A DNA stretch of 64,000 bases, taken from NCBI RefSeq assembly GCF_017876405.1, contig NZ_JAGINW010000001.1, positions 5,841,203 through 5,905,202 of the forward strand. The letters run 5' to 3'. The notes under the pieces were generated by a model, which saw nothing but the letters and a program-made list of their open reading frames with translations, was not told the DNA's origin and made no database searches. This document shows, piece by piece, positions 40,635-48,794 of this stretch. The stretch is from Kibdelosporangium banguiense. GTDB lineage: Bacteria; Actinomycetota; Actinomycetes; Mycobacteriales; Pseudonocardiaceae. A program made the position numbers and the translations under genes. Every line of letters begins with the position of its first letter. Position 1 is the first letter of the stretch.

Positions 40635-41558
40635 TCAGCCAAGGAAGACCGAGGCGAGCTTGTTGTCGAAGTCGACCTTCGCCAGATCGGTGACGTCCCC
40701 GTCGACCACCAGCGACTTGCCCTTGCAGTCCTTCTCAGTCCACAGCTTCAGCGAACCGGAGGCGGACACCGAGGAGGTCACGCCGGGCCTGGACAGGTTC
40801 TGGCAGCCCTTGCCGCCGACGCCCTGTGACGGGCCGTTGTCGCTGAAGTTGGCGTCGTCAAAGAGAACCGCGCTCGTGGCCTTGGGGCCGTTGGCAGGCG
40901 GCGGGGTGGTCGGGTTCGGGGTCTGGGCAGGGGCACCGGCCTTCTTGCCGTCCGGCGTGACGCCGAACCACGTGCCGCCCACGCCCTGGCCGAGCGTGTC
41001 GCCCGGCTTCTTGTCCTTGTTGAAGCGGTAGACCGGCCAGCCGCCGATGGTCACCTGCAGCTCACCGTTGTCCCGCTTGACCACGCCGACGTCCGCCTTC
41101 TTGATGCCGGCGATGAAGATCCGGCTGCCCGGCGAGACTGTCACCGGCGGCCATGTCACCGCGCAGTCACCGTTGCAATTGGACTTCGATGGTTTCGCGG
41201 TGTCCTTGTCGAACCGGTAAAGCGTCAGCCCGGCGCCGTTGACGACCACCGGATTGAGCTCACCGGCCTTGCTTGCCTTGAGCTGTACCCATTTGCTCGC
41301 GACATTCCTGGCCGCGGTGTTCAGGGTGCCGTCGGAGCCCTTGGCCCAGTCACCGGTGTCGGCCGGGGCGTTGTTGGACTTCGCCGTGCCGGACAACAGC
41401 GTCAGGTTTTCCAGGCCGCTCTGATCGACCTGCTCGGTCGCGGCCTTCTCGTCGACACCCGCCGAGGTGGCGACACCGGATTCGTTGCCACAAGCCGAAA
41501 GGGCCGCGACGCCGACCGTGATGAGGGCAGCAAAGGACACAACATGCTTACGCACCAT
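40635..41558 (-). CDS. lipoprotein with Yx[FWY]xxD repeats and a beta/gamma-crystallin-like tail
   Basis: 307 aa. The lipobox LSAC puts the lipidated Cys at 23. The middle holds two COG4315-type repeats: LTLYRFDKDTAKPSKSNCNG, CAVTWPPV, and WPVYRFNKDKKPGDTLGQG, VGGTWFGV. COG4315 proteins are extracytoplasmic and of unknown function. A Pro/Thr linker follows, then about 80 residues (AVLFDDANFSDNG ... SGSLKLWTEKDCKGKSL ... DNKLASVFLG) that look like a beta/gamma-crystallin domain, often Ca-binding. The combination is unusual. Domain call for the tail is tentative. Confidence 0.78.
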   Translation of the reverse strand: MVRKHVVSFAALITVGVAALSACGNESGVATSAGVDEKAATEQVDQSGLENLTLLSGTAKSNNAPADTGDWAKGSDGTLNTAARNVASKWVQLKASKAGELNPVVVNGAGLTLYRFDKDTAKPSKSNCNGDCAVTWPPVTVSPGSRIFIAGIKKADVGVVKRDNGELQVTIGGWPVYRFNKDKKPGDTLGQGVGGTWFGVTPDGKKAGAPAQTPNPTTPPPANGPKATSAVLFDDANFSDNGPSQGVGGKGCQNLSRPGVTSSVSASGSLKLWTEKDCKGKSLVVDGDVTDLAKVDFDNKLASVFLG

Positions 41559-41678
41559 GGGATTTCACTCCAGAGAGGCTGGGGTTCCGGCCTGCTGCCG
41601 ACCCGCTCGGGCCAAGACACGCGGCTCGCCCCAGAACGGTTCACACATTCTTCGAGTGGTCTGGGTCACACTCGTTTG

Positions 41679-42605
41679 TCAGCAGGGTGAGAGCCGGTTC
41701 AGGCAGCCGGCTACCTGTGCCATCAAGGAATCCGGCATCACGTCGATGTACATCGCGTGGTCGGTGGTCGGGCTGCGGCGCTCCTCAGGGAAGGAATCGA
41801 TCGCGTACCGGGCGCCGGCGGGGACGTCGTATGCCACCTCGATGTGCAACTGCGGCACGGGAAAGGTGCCGATCGCGCAGACGCCGCCGCCCGTGGGGAA
41901 CGTCAGGTGGCTGCGGTGCAGCTGGCTGTCGGTGTTCTTGCCGTCCCAGCAGCTGGGGAAGTCGAAGATCCGCACCACTTGCTGGCCGGTCGCGCATCGC
42001 GGATAGCGGTTGGTGACACGGCTGCGATCGCCGGAGCAGCTCCATTGCACGCGCTCGGCGTGTTGACCGTTCTGTGACACGGCAACCGGGTTGCCGGTTA
42101 TGGTGCGCAGAAACCGAGGCATCGCAACGACATTGCTTGCCGGATTGCCGCGATATTCGATGCGTACCGAAGCGGGCGGCAAGATCTTGCCGTGATTGCC
42201 GTCCATGCCGCCGCCGGTGGCATGCGCATCGTCGCCTTGTTGCTCCGTCAGGCGTAGGACGGGCCAGTAATAGGTGGAGCGGTCATCGAGTTGGCAGGTT
42301 GTCGCCGCGGCGGCGAGGCTTTGGTCCGTGGAGAAGGCGTCTGTCGAAAGATTCCCCACATACTCGTGGGTGTGGTGGGCGCCTGCCGGGATCTGTGGCT
42401 GGGCGACCACGTTGTCCGCGTTGCGGTGGCCGGTCTCGTTGCGTCCGCATTCGGAGACCCATGTACTCGGTTCGGGTGAAGTCCGGGCCTGCTGCTGCAC
42501 CTGGCTGATCTCGATGTAGTCCGAATCGCCGCCCTCGGTACTGCAGGCGCCGGACAGGGTGGAAATACTGCACAGCACGGCTGTCAGTGCGCCACGTAAC
42601 CCCAC
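41679..42605 (-). CDS. DUF1996 lipoprotein
   Basis: 308 aa. The lipobox is LSGAC (Cys21). DUF1996 signs: NADNVVAQPQIPAGAHHTHE, STYYWPVL, VRIEYRGNP, WSCSGD, FDFPSCWDGKN, HLTFPTGGGVC. The His-His-Thr-His cluster could bind metal. Function unknown; homologues occur in actinomycete and fungal secretomes. GTG 42605 is chosen over GTG 42620 because GAGGA lies 6 nt upstream. Confidence 0.85.
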   Translation of the reverse strand: MGLRGALTAVLCSISTLSGACSTEGGDSDYIEISQVQQQARTSPEPSTWVSECGRNETGHRNADNVVAQPQIPAGAHHTHEYVGNLSTDAFSTDQSLAAAATTCQLDDRSTYYWPVLRLTEQQGDDAHATGGGMDGNHGKILPPASVRIEYRGNPASNVVAMPRFLRTITGNPVAVSQNGQHAERVQWSCSGDRSRVTNRYPRCATGQQVVRIFDFPSCWDGKNTDSQLHRSHLTFPTGGGVCAIGTFPVPQLHIEVAYDVPAGARYAIDSFPEERRSPTTDHAMYIDVMPDSLMAQVAGCLNRLSPC

Positions 42606-42630
42606 GGCTGATCCTCGCACATCCGGCTAC

Positions 42631-42646
42631 TGTGATGCACATCACA
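42631..42646. promoter_or_regulatory. perfect Crp-like binding site
   Basis: TGTGATGCACATCACA is a full 16-bp palindrome matching the Crp consensus TGTGA-N6-TCACA exactly. It lies 26 nt upstream of the DUF1996 start and 94 nt upstream of the sigma factor start. Confidence 0.75.
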
Positions 42647-42739
42647 ATATTCCGAGTGAGCCTGTTGGGAACGAGACGCGTGTAGGGCGAGTACTCGAGG
42701 GGACTCCCGAAGGCAGGGAGCCGGTGGAGGTGTGAACGG

Positions 42740-43285
42740 ATGGGCGGGTTCGGGACTCGTCACCGCCAAGTCGCAGACGAGGCGCTGATCCGGTCGTTGT
42801 TCGAGGAACACGGCCGGGCCATGCTCGCCTACGCGACGCGGCTGACCGGTGAACGGGCCACGGCCGAGGATGTCGTTCAGGAGGCGTTGATCCGGGCGTG
42901 GAAACACCCGGACGCCTTGGTCAACGGCAAGGGCTCGGTGCGTGGCTGGCTGCTCACGGTGGTGCGCAACATCATCACCGACAACGTCAGAGCCCGCAAC
43001 GCCCGGCCGAAGGAAGTGGCCGAATCACCGGCCGCGGTACCGATTGAACGTGACCACGCCGACAAGGTGGTCAACTCGATGGTTGTGCTGGACGCACTGG
43101 ACCAACTGCCGGCTGTCCATCGATCTGTGCTCGTCGAGATCTATGTCCGTGGGCAGAGCGTGAACGAGGCCGCGGAGACGCTCGGCATACCGCCGGGCAC
43201 CGTGAAATCGAGGTCCTACTACGCCCTACGCGCGTTACGCGACATGTTCTCCACACGCGGCGCCGGAATGGAAGGAGTGGCCTGA
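42740..43285 (+). CDS. ECF-type RNA polymerase sigma factor
   Basis: 181 aa. Region 2 reads LFEEHGRAMLAYATRLTGER, EDVVQEALIRAWKHP, GWLLTVVRNIITDNVRARNA; region 4 reads DALDQLPAVHRSVLVEIYV, AAETLGIPPGTVKSRSYYAL. It is SigL-like within the ECF class. The next gene encodes its zinc anti-sigma factor with a 1-nt overlap (TGATG). Such pairs usually regulate themselves and envelope or oxidative-stress genes; an ECF-like GGGAAC at about 42668 upstream may be its own promoter (weak). Confidence 0.92.
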   Translation: MGGFGTRHRQVADEALIRSLFEEHGRAMLAYATRLTGERATAEDVVQEALIRAWKHPDALVNGKGSVRGWLLTVVRNIITDNVRARNARPKEVAESPAAVPIERDHADKVVNSMVVLDALDQLPAVHRSVLVEIYVRGQSVNEAAETLGIPPGTVKSRSYYALRALRDMFSTRGAGMEGVA

Positions 43286-43995
43286 TGACAATGTCCGAAC
43301 AGCACGTGGACATCGACGCCTATGTCGCCGGGCAGCTTGCACCCGACCAGGTCGCCGAAGTGGAGCAGCACATCGCCGGGTGCGAGGAGTGCCGGCAGGA
43401 GACAGACACATTGCGCGAGATGCAGGAGTTTCTGGGCGAAGTGCCGCCAGAGGCACTGCTGGAGGGCTACCCGGAGGACGCGGACCTGGTGCTGCAACGC
43501 ACTTTGCGCCGCATGCGCTCGGAGTCAACGGCGGCCAAGCGCCGGTCCGGCTTTCTCACCGCCGCCGCCGCGGTGGTCGTCGCGGCCGCCCTGGTCACCG
43601 GTGGCGTCTTCGTCGGCCAGTCCACCAGCACAGAACAGCCGCCGATCGCGGGCGGCGCACCCCCGGGCCCGACCGCGACCCAGCCGGCCGGGGTGCGTTT
43701 CGCCAGCTCGACCGACCCCGAAACCGGCGCACGGATCACTGTGCGGGTCACCCCGGCGGCGGGCTGGGTCCGGCTCAACGCCGCCGTCAGCGGAATTCCC
43801 GCAGGTGAGAAGTGCCGCCTGATCGTGGTCAGCAAGGACGGCACCCACGAATCCGCGGGCAGCTGGGTCGTGCCCAGCAAGGAGATCGCCGAGGGCACGA
43901 CCCTCGACGGTTCCGCCCTGATCAACGCCAAGGACGTCACCGCTGTCATCGTCGAGAACACCGACGGGAAGAGATACGTCAGCACCAGCGTCTAA
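43285..43995 (+). CDS. transmembrane zinc-binding anti-sigma factor
   Basis: 236 aa. The N-terminal zf-HC2/ZAS motif is H29-x3-C33-x2-C36 (EQHIAGCEEC). One membrane helix lies at about 88-110 (FLTAAAAVVVAAALVTGGVF), followed by an exterior domain (ARITVRVTPAAGWVRLNAAV ... KCRLIVVSKDGTHESAGSW). It should hold the upstream sigma factor at the membrane and release it on an external or redox signal. GGAAGGAG precedes the ATG. Confidence 0.92.
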   Translation: MTMSEQHVDIDAYVAGQLAPDQVAEVEQHIAGCEECRQETDTLREMQEFLGEVPPEALLEGYPEDADLVLQRTLRRMRSESTAAKRRSGFLTAAAAVVVAAALVTGGVFVGQSTSTEQPPIAGGAPPGPTATQPAGVRFASSTDPETGARITVRVTPAAGWVRLNAAVSGIPAGEKCRLIVVSKDGTHESAGSWVVPSKEIAEGTTLDGSALINAKDVTAVIVENTDGKRYVSTSV

Positions 43996-44001
43996 CAAGA
44001 C

Positions 44002-44046
44002 GTGTGCTTGTCCGTCCCGCGTAGGGGGCGGGACGGGCAAGCACAC
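44002..44046. terminator. 19-bp stem bidirectional terminator
   Basis: Near-perfect 19-bp inverted repeat (44002-44020 with 44028-44046, one G-T pair) and a 7-nt loop, placed between the convergent stops of the anti-sigma gene and the GH2 gene. Confidence 0.9.
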
Positions 44047-44055
44047 TCCACCTCG

Positions 44056-46791
44056 TTACGGAGCCCACGGCGTGACGGCTGACCAGCTGACATCGGCGGG
44101 GTAGGAGTTGGGGTTGTCGTAGGGGTGGGGGCCTGCGTTGGAGGCGACCCAGACTTCGGCGGCGTAGTGGCGGACGTTAGTGCCGAGTTCGTTGATCGAG
44201 GCGAGCCGGACGCTGCCTGGCGTTGCCCCTGGCTGGGCGCAGAAGGTGGCGTCGCGGCGATAGAGGTCCGAGTTCTCGGACGGGTTGAGGCGGACGCGGA
44301 ACGCCGAGTGCCGCAGGTAGTTGTTCGCGAAGTTGCGGGCCTCGAACGAATAGCACGACGGGTCGGCCAGACCCGGGCGGACGACGAACGAGGCATCGGC
44401 TTTCAGCAGGGCCGGGCTGCCGCTGTTGACCACGTCGGTCCTGGCCAGGCCGTTCTGATGACGCAGGAATCGATCGGTGAAGCCGGGCGTGGTGACCTGG
44501 AACGACTGGACCGAGTTGACCGGAAGGCTCGCACCGCTGCGCCACAGCGGAACTGTGGCGGCCCAGGTCGTGTCCTCGGCGAAGGTCGAGGGCGTGTCCC
44601 ACGGGTTCGGGCCGCCGGGCCGCGCCAGGTAGACCATCTCGTTGAAGTGCCGGATGTACGAGCCGCGGACGTCGAAGGACTCCAGGGCTGTCGCGCCGGA
44701 ACCGGACCGGGCGCAGAACGTGGCGTTCCCGGCGAAGGCGGCGGACCCGTCGTTGAGGTCCTTACGGATCCGCGAGTACTCGTGCCGCAGGTACTCGCCC
44801 GGGAAGTTACGGGACTCGAAGGACAGGCACGACGCGTCGGCCAGGCCGGGCCGCGCCCAGAACGTGCTGTCCAGCTTGGACACATCGCCACTGTCCACGT
44901 CTGTACGGGCGAAGCTGCCCCGGTGGCGCAGATACCGGTTCGTGTAACCCGGCGTGGTGACCCGCAGCGAGACCAGCTCACCACGTCCGACCTCGGTGCC
45001 CGCGGCCTTGGCGAGCACCTCCAGGTTGACCTGACGCACCCGGTCCTCGGTCATCTTCAGGATGCGGCGGTCGTAGGTGTAGAACCCGTTGACCTCGTTC
45101 TCCACGTCGTACGGCTCGGTGTAGACCGACCCGGACAGGCCCCGGGTCTGCACGAACCGGCCGACCTCCCTGGTGATCTCCACATAGCGGTTGGTCAACG
45201 ACGTCTCGTCCGGGAACAGCTCGCCGTACGCGAACCCGGCGCCAGGCTGCCACTCGTGCCCCACCATGCGGCGCCCGAGCCCGCCGTACTCACCGAGCAC
45301 CGCGACCCTGGAAGTGGACGGAACCCTTGTGCCACTGGACATCTGATACGCGTGGTCGTCGACGATGTCGCCGTTGGCAGGCTCCGGATCGGAGACACAG
45401 CAGTTGGAGCCGGAGTTGTGGTTGATCAGCCTGGTCGAGTCGATCGAACGGACCAGGTCGACGATGCGCTGGTTGTCGTACTCGCCCCAGCCCTCGTTGA
45501 ACGGGACCCACTGCACGATCGACGTGATTCCCTTGAGCTGATTGATGATCCGGCCCAGCTCCGACTCGTAGTTCGCGTGGCTGCGGGCGGGTGTGTCGTC
45601 GACCGCGTCCAGTGCCGGCATGTCCTGCCAGACCATCAGGCCGAGCCGGTCGGCCCAGTAGAACCAGCGGGCCGGTTCGACCTTGATGTGCTTGCGGACC
45701 ATGTTGAAGCCCAACGCCTTCTGGCGTTCCAGGTCGAAGCGCAGGGCCTCGTCGGTCGGCGCGGTGTAGATGCCGTCCGGCCAGTAACCCTGGTCGAGCG
45801 TGCCCAGCTGGAAGACGAACTTCCCGTTGAGCATCGGCCGCAGCACCCCGCCGGACACAGCTTTGCCGAGCGACCGCATCCCGAAGTACCCGGTGACAGT
45901 GTCGCCGCCGGTCAGCATGGTGACGCGCAGGTCGTACAGGAACGGGTCGTCCGGCGACCACAGACGGGCGTTCGGGACCGGGATCCGGATGTTCGCACCG
46001 ACCGAGCCGGTCATGCTGCCGACGACCGTGCCACCGGTCAGCACCTCTGCCCGCACCTGTCCGGCCGAGCCCTGCACCACCAGGTCCAACGCGCCGGCAC
46101 CCGGATTCGGTGTGGTGTCCAGGCGCGTGATGTGGTTGGCGTTGACCGGTTCCAGCCACACGGTCTGCCAGATCCCGGATGCGGCCGTGTAGAAGATGCC
46201 GCTGGGATCGCGGCGTTGTTTGCCGATCGGGAACGTGCTGCCGTCGACCGGCGAGTACGCACCCACGATGATCTCGTTGGCACCGGCTCGCAGCGCGCCG
46301 GTGATGTCGAAGGAGAACGCGTCGAATCCGCCGGTGTGGGTGCCGACCTGGGTCCCGTTCACCCAGACCCGGGTCTCCCAGGTGACCGCGCCGAAGTTGA
46401 GCCTGACCCGGCGTCCGTCCCATGTGGATGGAACGGTGAAGGTGCGGCGGTAGAACATATTGTCCTCGTGCCGCATGATCCCCGACAACGCGGACTCGAT
46501 CGGATACGGCACCAGCACGCCTTCCGGCAGCGTCTGGCCGATCGGCGGCGTGCTGTTCTCCGGCGTGCCCCGGAACTCCCAGACTCCGTTGAGGTTGAGC
46601 CATTCCGAGCGGACGAGCTGCGGGCGCGGATACTCGGGCAGGGCGTTGGCCGGCGAGACCTGACTGGTCCACGGTGTGGTCAAGGGCGGCGTCTTCGGCG
46701 TCCACGTGGCAGCGGACGCGGCAGGCGCCACCAGTGCCGCGGTCACGAGCAACAGGCCCGTGACCGCGCCGAGCACTTGGCGACGGAACAT
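44056..46791 (-). CDS. secreted glycoside hydrolase family 2 enzyme with two AbfB (CBM42-like) domains
   Basis: 911 aa with a Sec signal (MFRRQVLGAVTGLLLVTAALVAPAASAA). The GH2 sugar-binding, immunoglobulin-like and TIM-barrel parts are present: FNGVWEFRG-like opening, FGAVTWETRVWVNG, then acid/base Glu in PFNEGWGEYD (about 432) and nucleophile Glu in VLGEYGG (about 500). Two AbfB-type repeats follow (YLRHRGSFARTDV ... FLRHQNGLARTDV, each with FE.RNF..NYLRH), which bind arabinofuranose side chains. It probably trims arabinose-decorated plant polysaccharide; sugar specificity is not certain. It lies 24 nt downstream of the GH76 gene, same strand. Confidence 0.9.
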   Translation of the reverse strand: MFRRQVLGAVTGLLLVTAALVAPAASAATWTPKTPPLTTPWTSQVSPANALPEYPRPQLVRSEWLNLNGVWEFRGTPENSTPPIGQTLPEGVLVPYPIESALSGIMRHEDNMFYRRTFTVPSTWDGRRVRLNFGAVTWETRVWVNGTQVGTHTGGFDAFSFDITGALRAGANEIIVGAYSPVDGSTFPIGKQRRDPSGIFYTAASGIWQTVWLEPVNANHITRLDTTPNPGAGALDLVVQGSAGQVRAEVLTGGTVVGSMTGSVGANIRIPVPNARLWSPDDPFLYDLRVTMLTGGDTVTGYFGMRSLGKAVSGGVLRPMLNGKFVFQLGTLDQGYWPDGIYTAPTDEALRFDLERQKALGFNMVRKHIKVEPARWFYWADRLGLMVWQDMPALDAVDDTPARSHANYESELGRIINQLKGITSIVQWVPFNEGWGEYDNQRIVDLVRSIDSTRLINHNSGSNCCVSDPEPANGDIVDDHAYQMSSGTRVPSTSRVAVLGEYGGLGRRMVGHEWQPGAGFAYGELFPDETSLTNRYVEITREVGRFVQTRGLSGSVYTEPYDVENEVNGFYTYDRRILKMTEDRVRQVNLEVLAKAAGTEVGRGELVSLRVTTPGYTNRYLRHRGSFARTDVDSGDVSKLDSTFWARPGLADASCLSFESRNFPGEYLRHEYSRIRKDLNDGSAAFAGNATFCARSGSGATALESFDVRGSYIRHFNEMVYLARPGGPNPWDTPSTFAEDTTWAATVPLWRSGASLPVNSVQSFQVTTPGFTDRFLRHQNGLARTDVVNSGSPALLKADASFVVRPGLADPSCYSFEARNFANNYLRHSAFRVRLNPSENSDLYRRDATFCAQPGATPGSVRLASINELGTNVRHYAAEVWVASNAGPHPYDNPNSYPADVSWSAVTPWAP

Positions 46792-46815
46792 CGATGACTC
46801 CAGGGGTCGCAGGGG

Positions 46816-48594
46816 TTAAAGCAGTGCGCTCAAGGCGCTGGCCTGGGTGCGCCAGTCGGTCTGGTTGGGACTGCCGCCGGCCCAGCGCTGGCCGATCCGG
46901 TTGAGCGGATCCCGGTCCGCCGCCCAGATCGAGGCCGACTGCCGGGCGGTGAACTGCTGGTGGCCGAGCTCGGCGAGGTACCGCATGAAGATACCTTTGA
47001 ACTGCTTCTGGTTGTCGTCACACGAACTCGTGCCGATGTCACACGATTCGGTGAGAATCCCGTTGCGTGTCAGGCCGGTGACCGCGGAATCGGCCAGCCG
47101 CCGGGCGGTGTCGAGTAGCCGCGTCTCACCGGTCGCGCGCCACACCTCCATCAGCCCTCCGATCGCCAGACCTTGGTTGTACGTCCAGACTGTCTGGCCG
47201 TTGTTACGGCAGTCCTGGGTGAGGCCGTCGTTGACCAGCCCGGCGGAGTTGATCATCCCGCTGGCCAGGTACCAGTCCGCCGCGGTCCGCGCACGTTGCA
47301 GCCACACGGAATCACCCGGTGTACGCCTGTGCACGGCCGCGCTCAGCCGGAGGTACAAGCCGCTGGTGACCGCGTTCTTGTACGTACGCTCGCGGCTCCA
47401 CCAAACCCCGCCGCCGCAAGTGCTTGGGTCCCAGTACTGGTGCAGGTAGCCGGCGATGGTTGTTGCCATGCTCAGATACCGTGCGTCGCCGGTGTGGTCG
47501 TAGGCGGCCACCCATGCCAGGCCCCACCACCCGGCGTCGTCGACCGCCCGGCTGATGAAGTTGCCCTCGATCGGGTCCGTACCACGCTGACCGGCTGGGA
47601 AGGTCCCGCGGTTGACATCGAAGGTCCGCGCGATAACCCAGTCGTACTGCCGGTTTCCGGTCCGTGCCGCATAGTCGGTCAACGAGGTGAGGGTGGCAGC
47701 CGAGTTCCACCAACTGCTCGGCCACCATGCCTGTACGGGATCGTAGGAGTACATCAGCGCGTCCGCTGCGGCGAACGAACGACTGGGAACCGGCCGGGCC
47801 CAGGCCGTACAGCTGCCCTGGGCGTGGCCGGATTCCCTGCCACAGGCCCGGACCGCGCCGCCGTAGTGCCGGCCGCGAGGGTCGCGGGTGGCGAACATCG
47901 TGGTTCTGGCCGAAGTCGCCGCTGCCGGTGTAGAGGTCCGGCCCAGCGACGAACCACCAGGCCAGCTGACACCCGCGTCCCACGACCGGTCGAGCCAGAT
48001 CTCGTCACCCGCGCCGCCCGCTTCGATGCTGCCCCAGGCCATCCCGTTCTGGTCGGTGTACAACCTGATGACCCGCCCGAACAACGTCGTCGGCGCAACC
48101 GGCTGGACGGGATCGACTGCCTGCGAGGCATCCGTTCTGTCGCAACGGACATCGCAGACCGTTGGATAGATCCAGTCCGTGCACGCGACCGCACGCGCGT
48201 CGCCACAGGCCCGGATCAGGCCGCGCCGATGCGCGCCCGGATCGGAGATGTTGTACATCAAGGTCCGTGTCCCGGTCCACGTTCCTGGGATGCTTGCCTT
48301 GCCCAGCAAGCCTTCCCAGGTCGCGCCGCCGTCCCACGACCGGTCCAGCCATACGGAGTCACCGGTCACGCCGTTGTCGATGCTGCCCCAGGCCATTCCA
48401 TCCGCGTCGGAGACGTGCAGCACCAGGCGTCTGCCGTTGATCTGACGTTCCGGCACGGGAAACGTCTCCTGCTTGACCCTGGACGGATCCAAGGTGTCGC
48501 AGGACAGGAAGCACACAGTCGTCGCGGGTGTCACGGCCGGAGCCGTTGAAACCACCATCGCCAGGATGAGTGCCTTGATCACCACAGCCGCCAT
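46816..48594 (-). CDS. secreted GH76 (alpha-1,6-mannanase-like) with N-terminal duplicated domain
   Basis: 592 aa with an N-terminal signal (VVIKALILAMVVSTAPAV). Residues 45-270 hold two copies of a beta domain (DGMAWGSIDNGVTGDSVWLD RSWDGGATWEG, and NGMAWGSIEAGGAGDEIWLD with its own RSWD), of a type often found before actinobacterial GH76. The catalytic domain from about 285 shows the paired Asp of GH76 in RAVDDAGWWGLAW (about 350) and VWTYNQGLAIGGL. GH76 enzymes cut alpha-1,6-mannan. Together with the GH2 gene it forms a polysaccharide-degrading operon downstream of a palindromic operator. Confidence 0.87.
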   Translation of the reverse strand: MAAVVIKALILAMVVSTAPAVTPATTVCFLSCDTLDPSRVKQETFPVPERQINGRRLVLHVSDADGMAWGSIDNGVTGDSVWLDRSWDGGATWEGLLGKASIPGTWTGTRTLMYNISDPGAHRRGLIRACGDARAVACTDWIYPTVCDVRCDRTDASQAVDPVQPVAPTTLFGRVIRLYTDQNGMAWGSIEAGGAGDEIWLDRSWDAGVSWPGGSSLGRTSTPAAATSARTTMFATRDPRGRHYGGAVRACGRESGHAQGSCTAWARPVPSRSFAAADALMYSYDPVQAWWPSSWWNSAATLTSLTDYAARTGNRQYDWVIARTFDVNRGTFPAGQRGTDPIEGNFISRAVDDAGWWGLAWVAAYDHTGDARYLSMATTIAGYLHQYWDPSTCGGGVWWSRERTYKNAVTSGLYLRLSAAVHRRTPGDSVWLQRARTAADWYLASGMINSAGLVNDGLTQDCRNNGQTVWTYNQGLAIGGLMEVWRATGETRLLDTARRLADSAVTGLTRNGILTESCDIGTSSCDDNQKQFKGIFMRYLAELGHQQFTARQSASIWAADRDPLNRIGQRWAGGSPNQTDWRTQASALSALL

Positions 48595-48693
48595 GGGCCG
48601 GCTGTGGCTCTGACGAACGCATGACGGCGTGACGACGACATTGTCGGGCCTCCAGGTGCAGGGGGAGCCTGGTGCGCGTTGATCGTAGCGTTC

Positions 48694-48718
48694 TTACAAC
48701 GTTGTGCCAACGTTGTAA
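48694..48718. promoter_or_regulatory. LacI-like double palindrome operator
   Basis: TTACAACGTT-N5-AACGTTGTAA is a perfect 10-bp inverted repeat; each half also contains the AACGTT palindrome, and ACAACGTTGT (48696-48705) is itself palindromic. AACGTT-centred palindromes are typical of LacI-family sugar regulators. It lies 100 nt upstream of the GH76 start and 77 nt upstream of the kynureninase start; the GH operon is the more likely target. No LacI gene is in the window. Confidence 0.7.
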
Positions 48719-48794
48719 ACGAAGATCACTCTGACGTCGCAGGCCGTTGGTGTGCCAGTGTGCAAGCAGTGGACCTGCTGAAAGAGGAGTGCTG

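Noticed and set aside
44125-46797. 890-codon open frame on the plus strand opposite the GH2 gene
   Set aside because: It is the antisense shadow of a GC-rich gene: the peptide is Arg/Gly/Val/Asp-rich without domains, while the minus strand has full GH2 and AbfB motifs.
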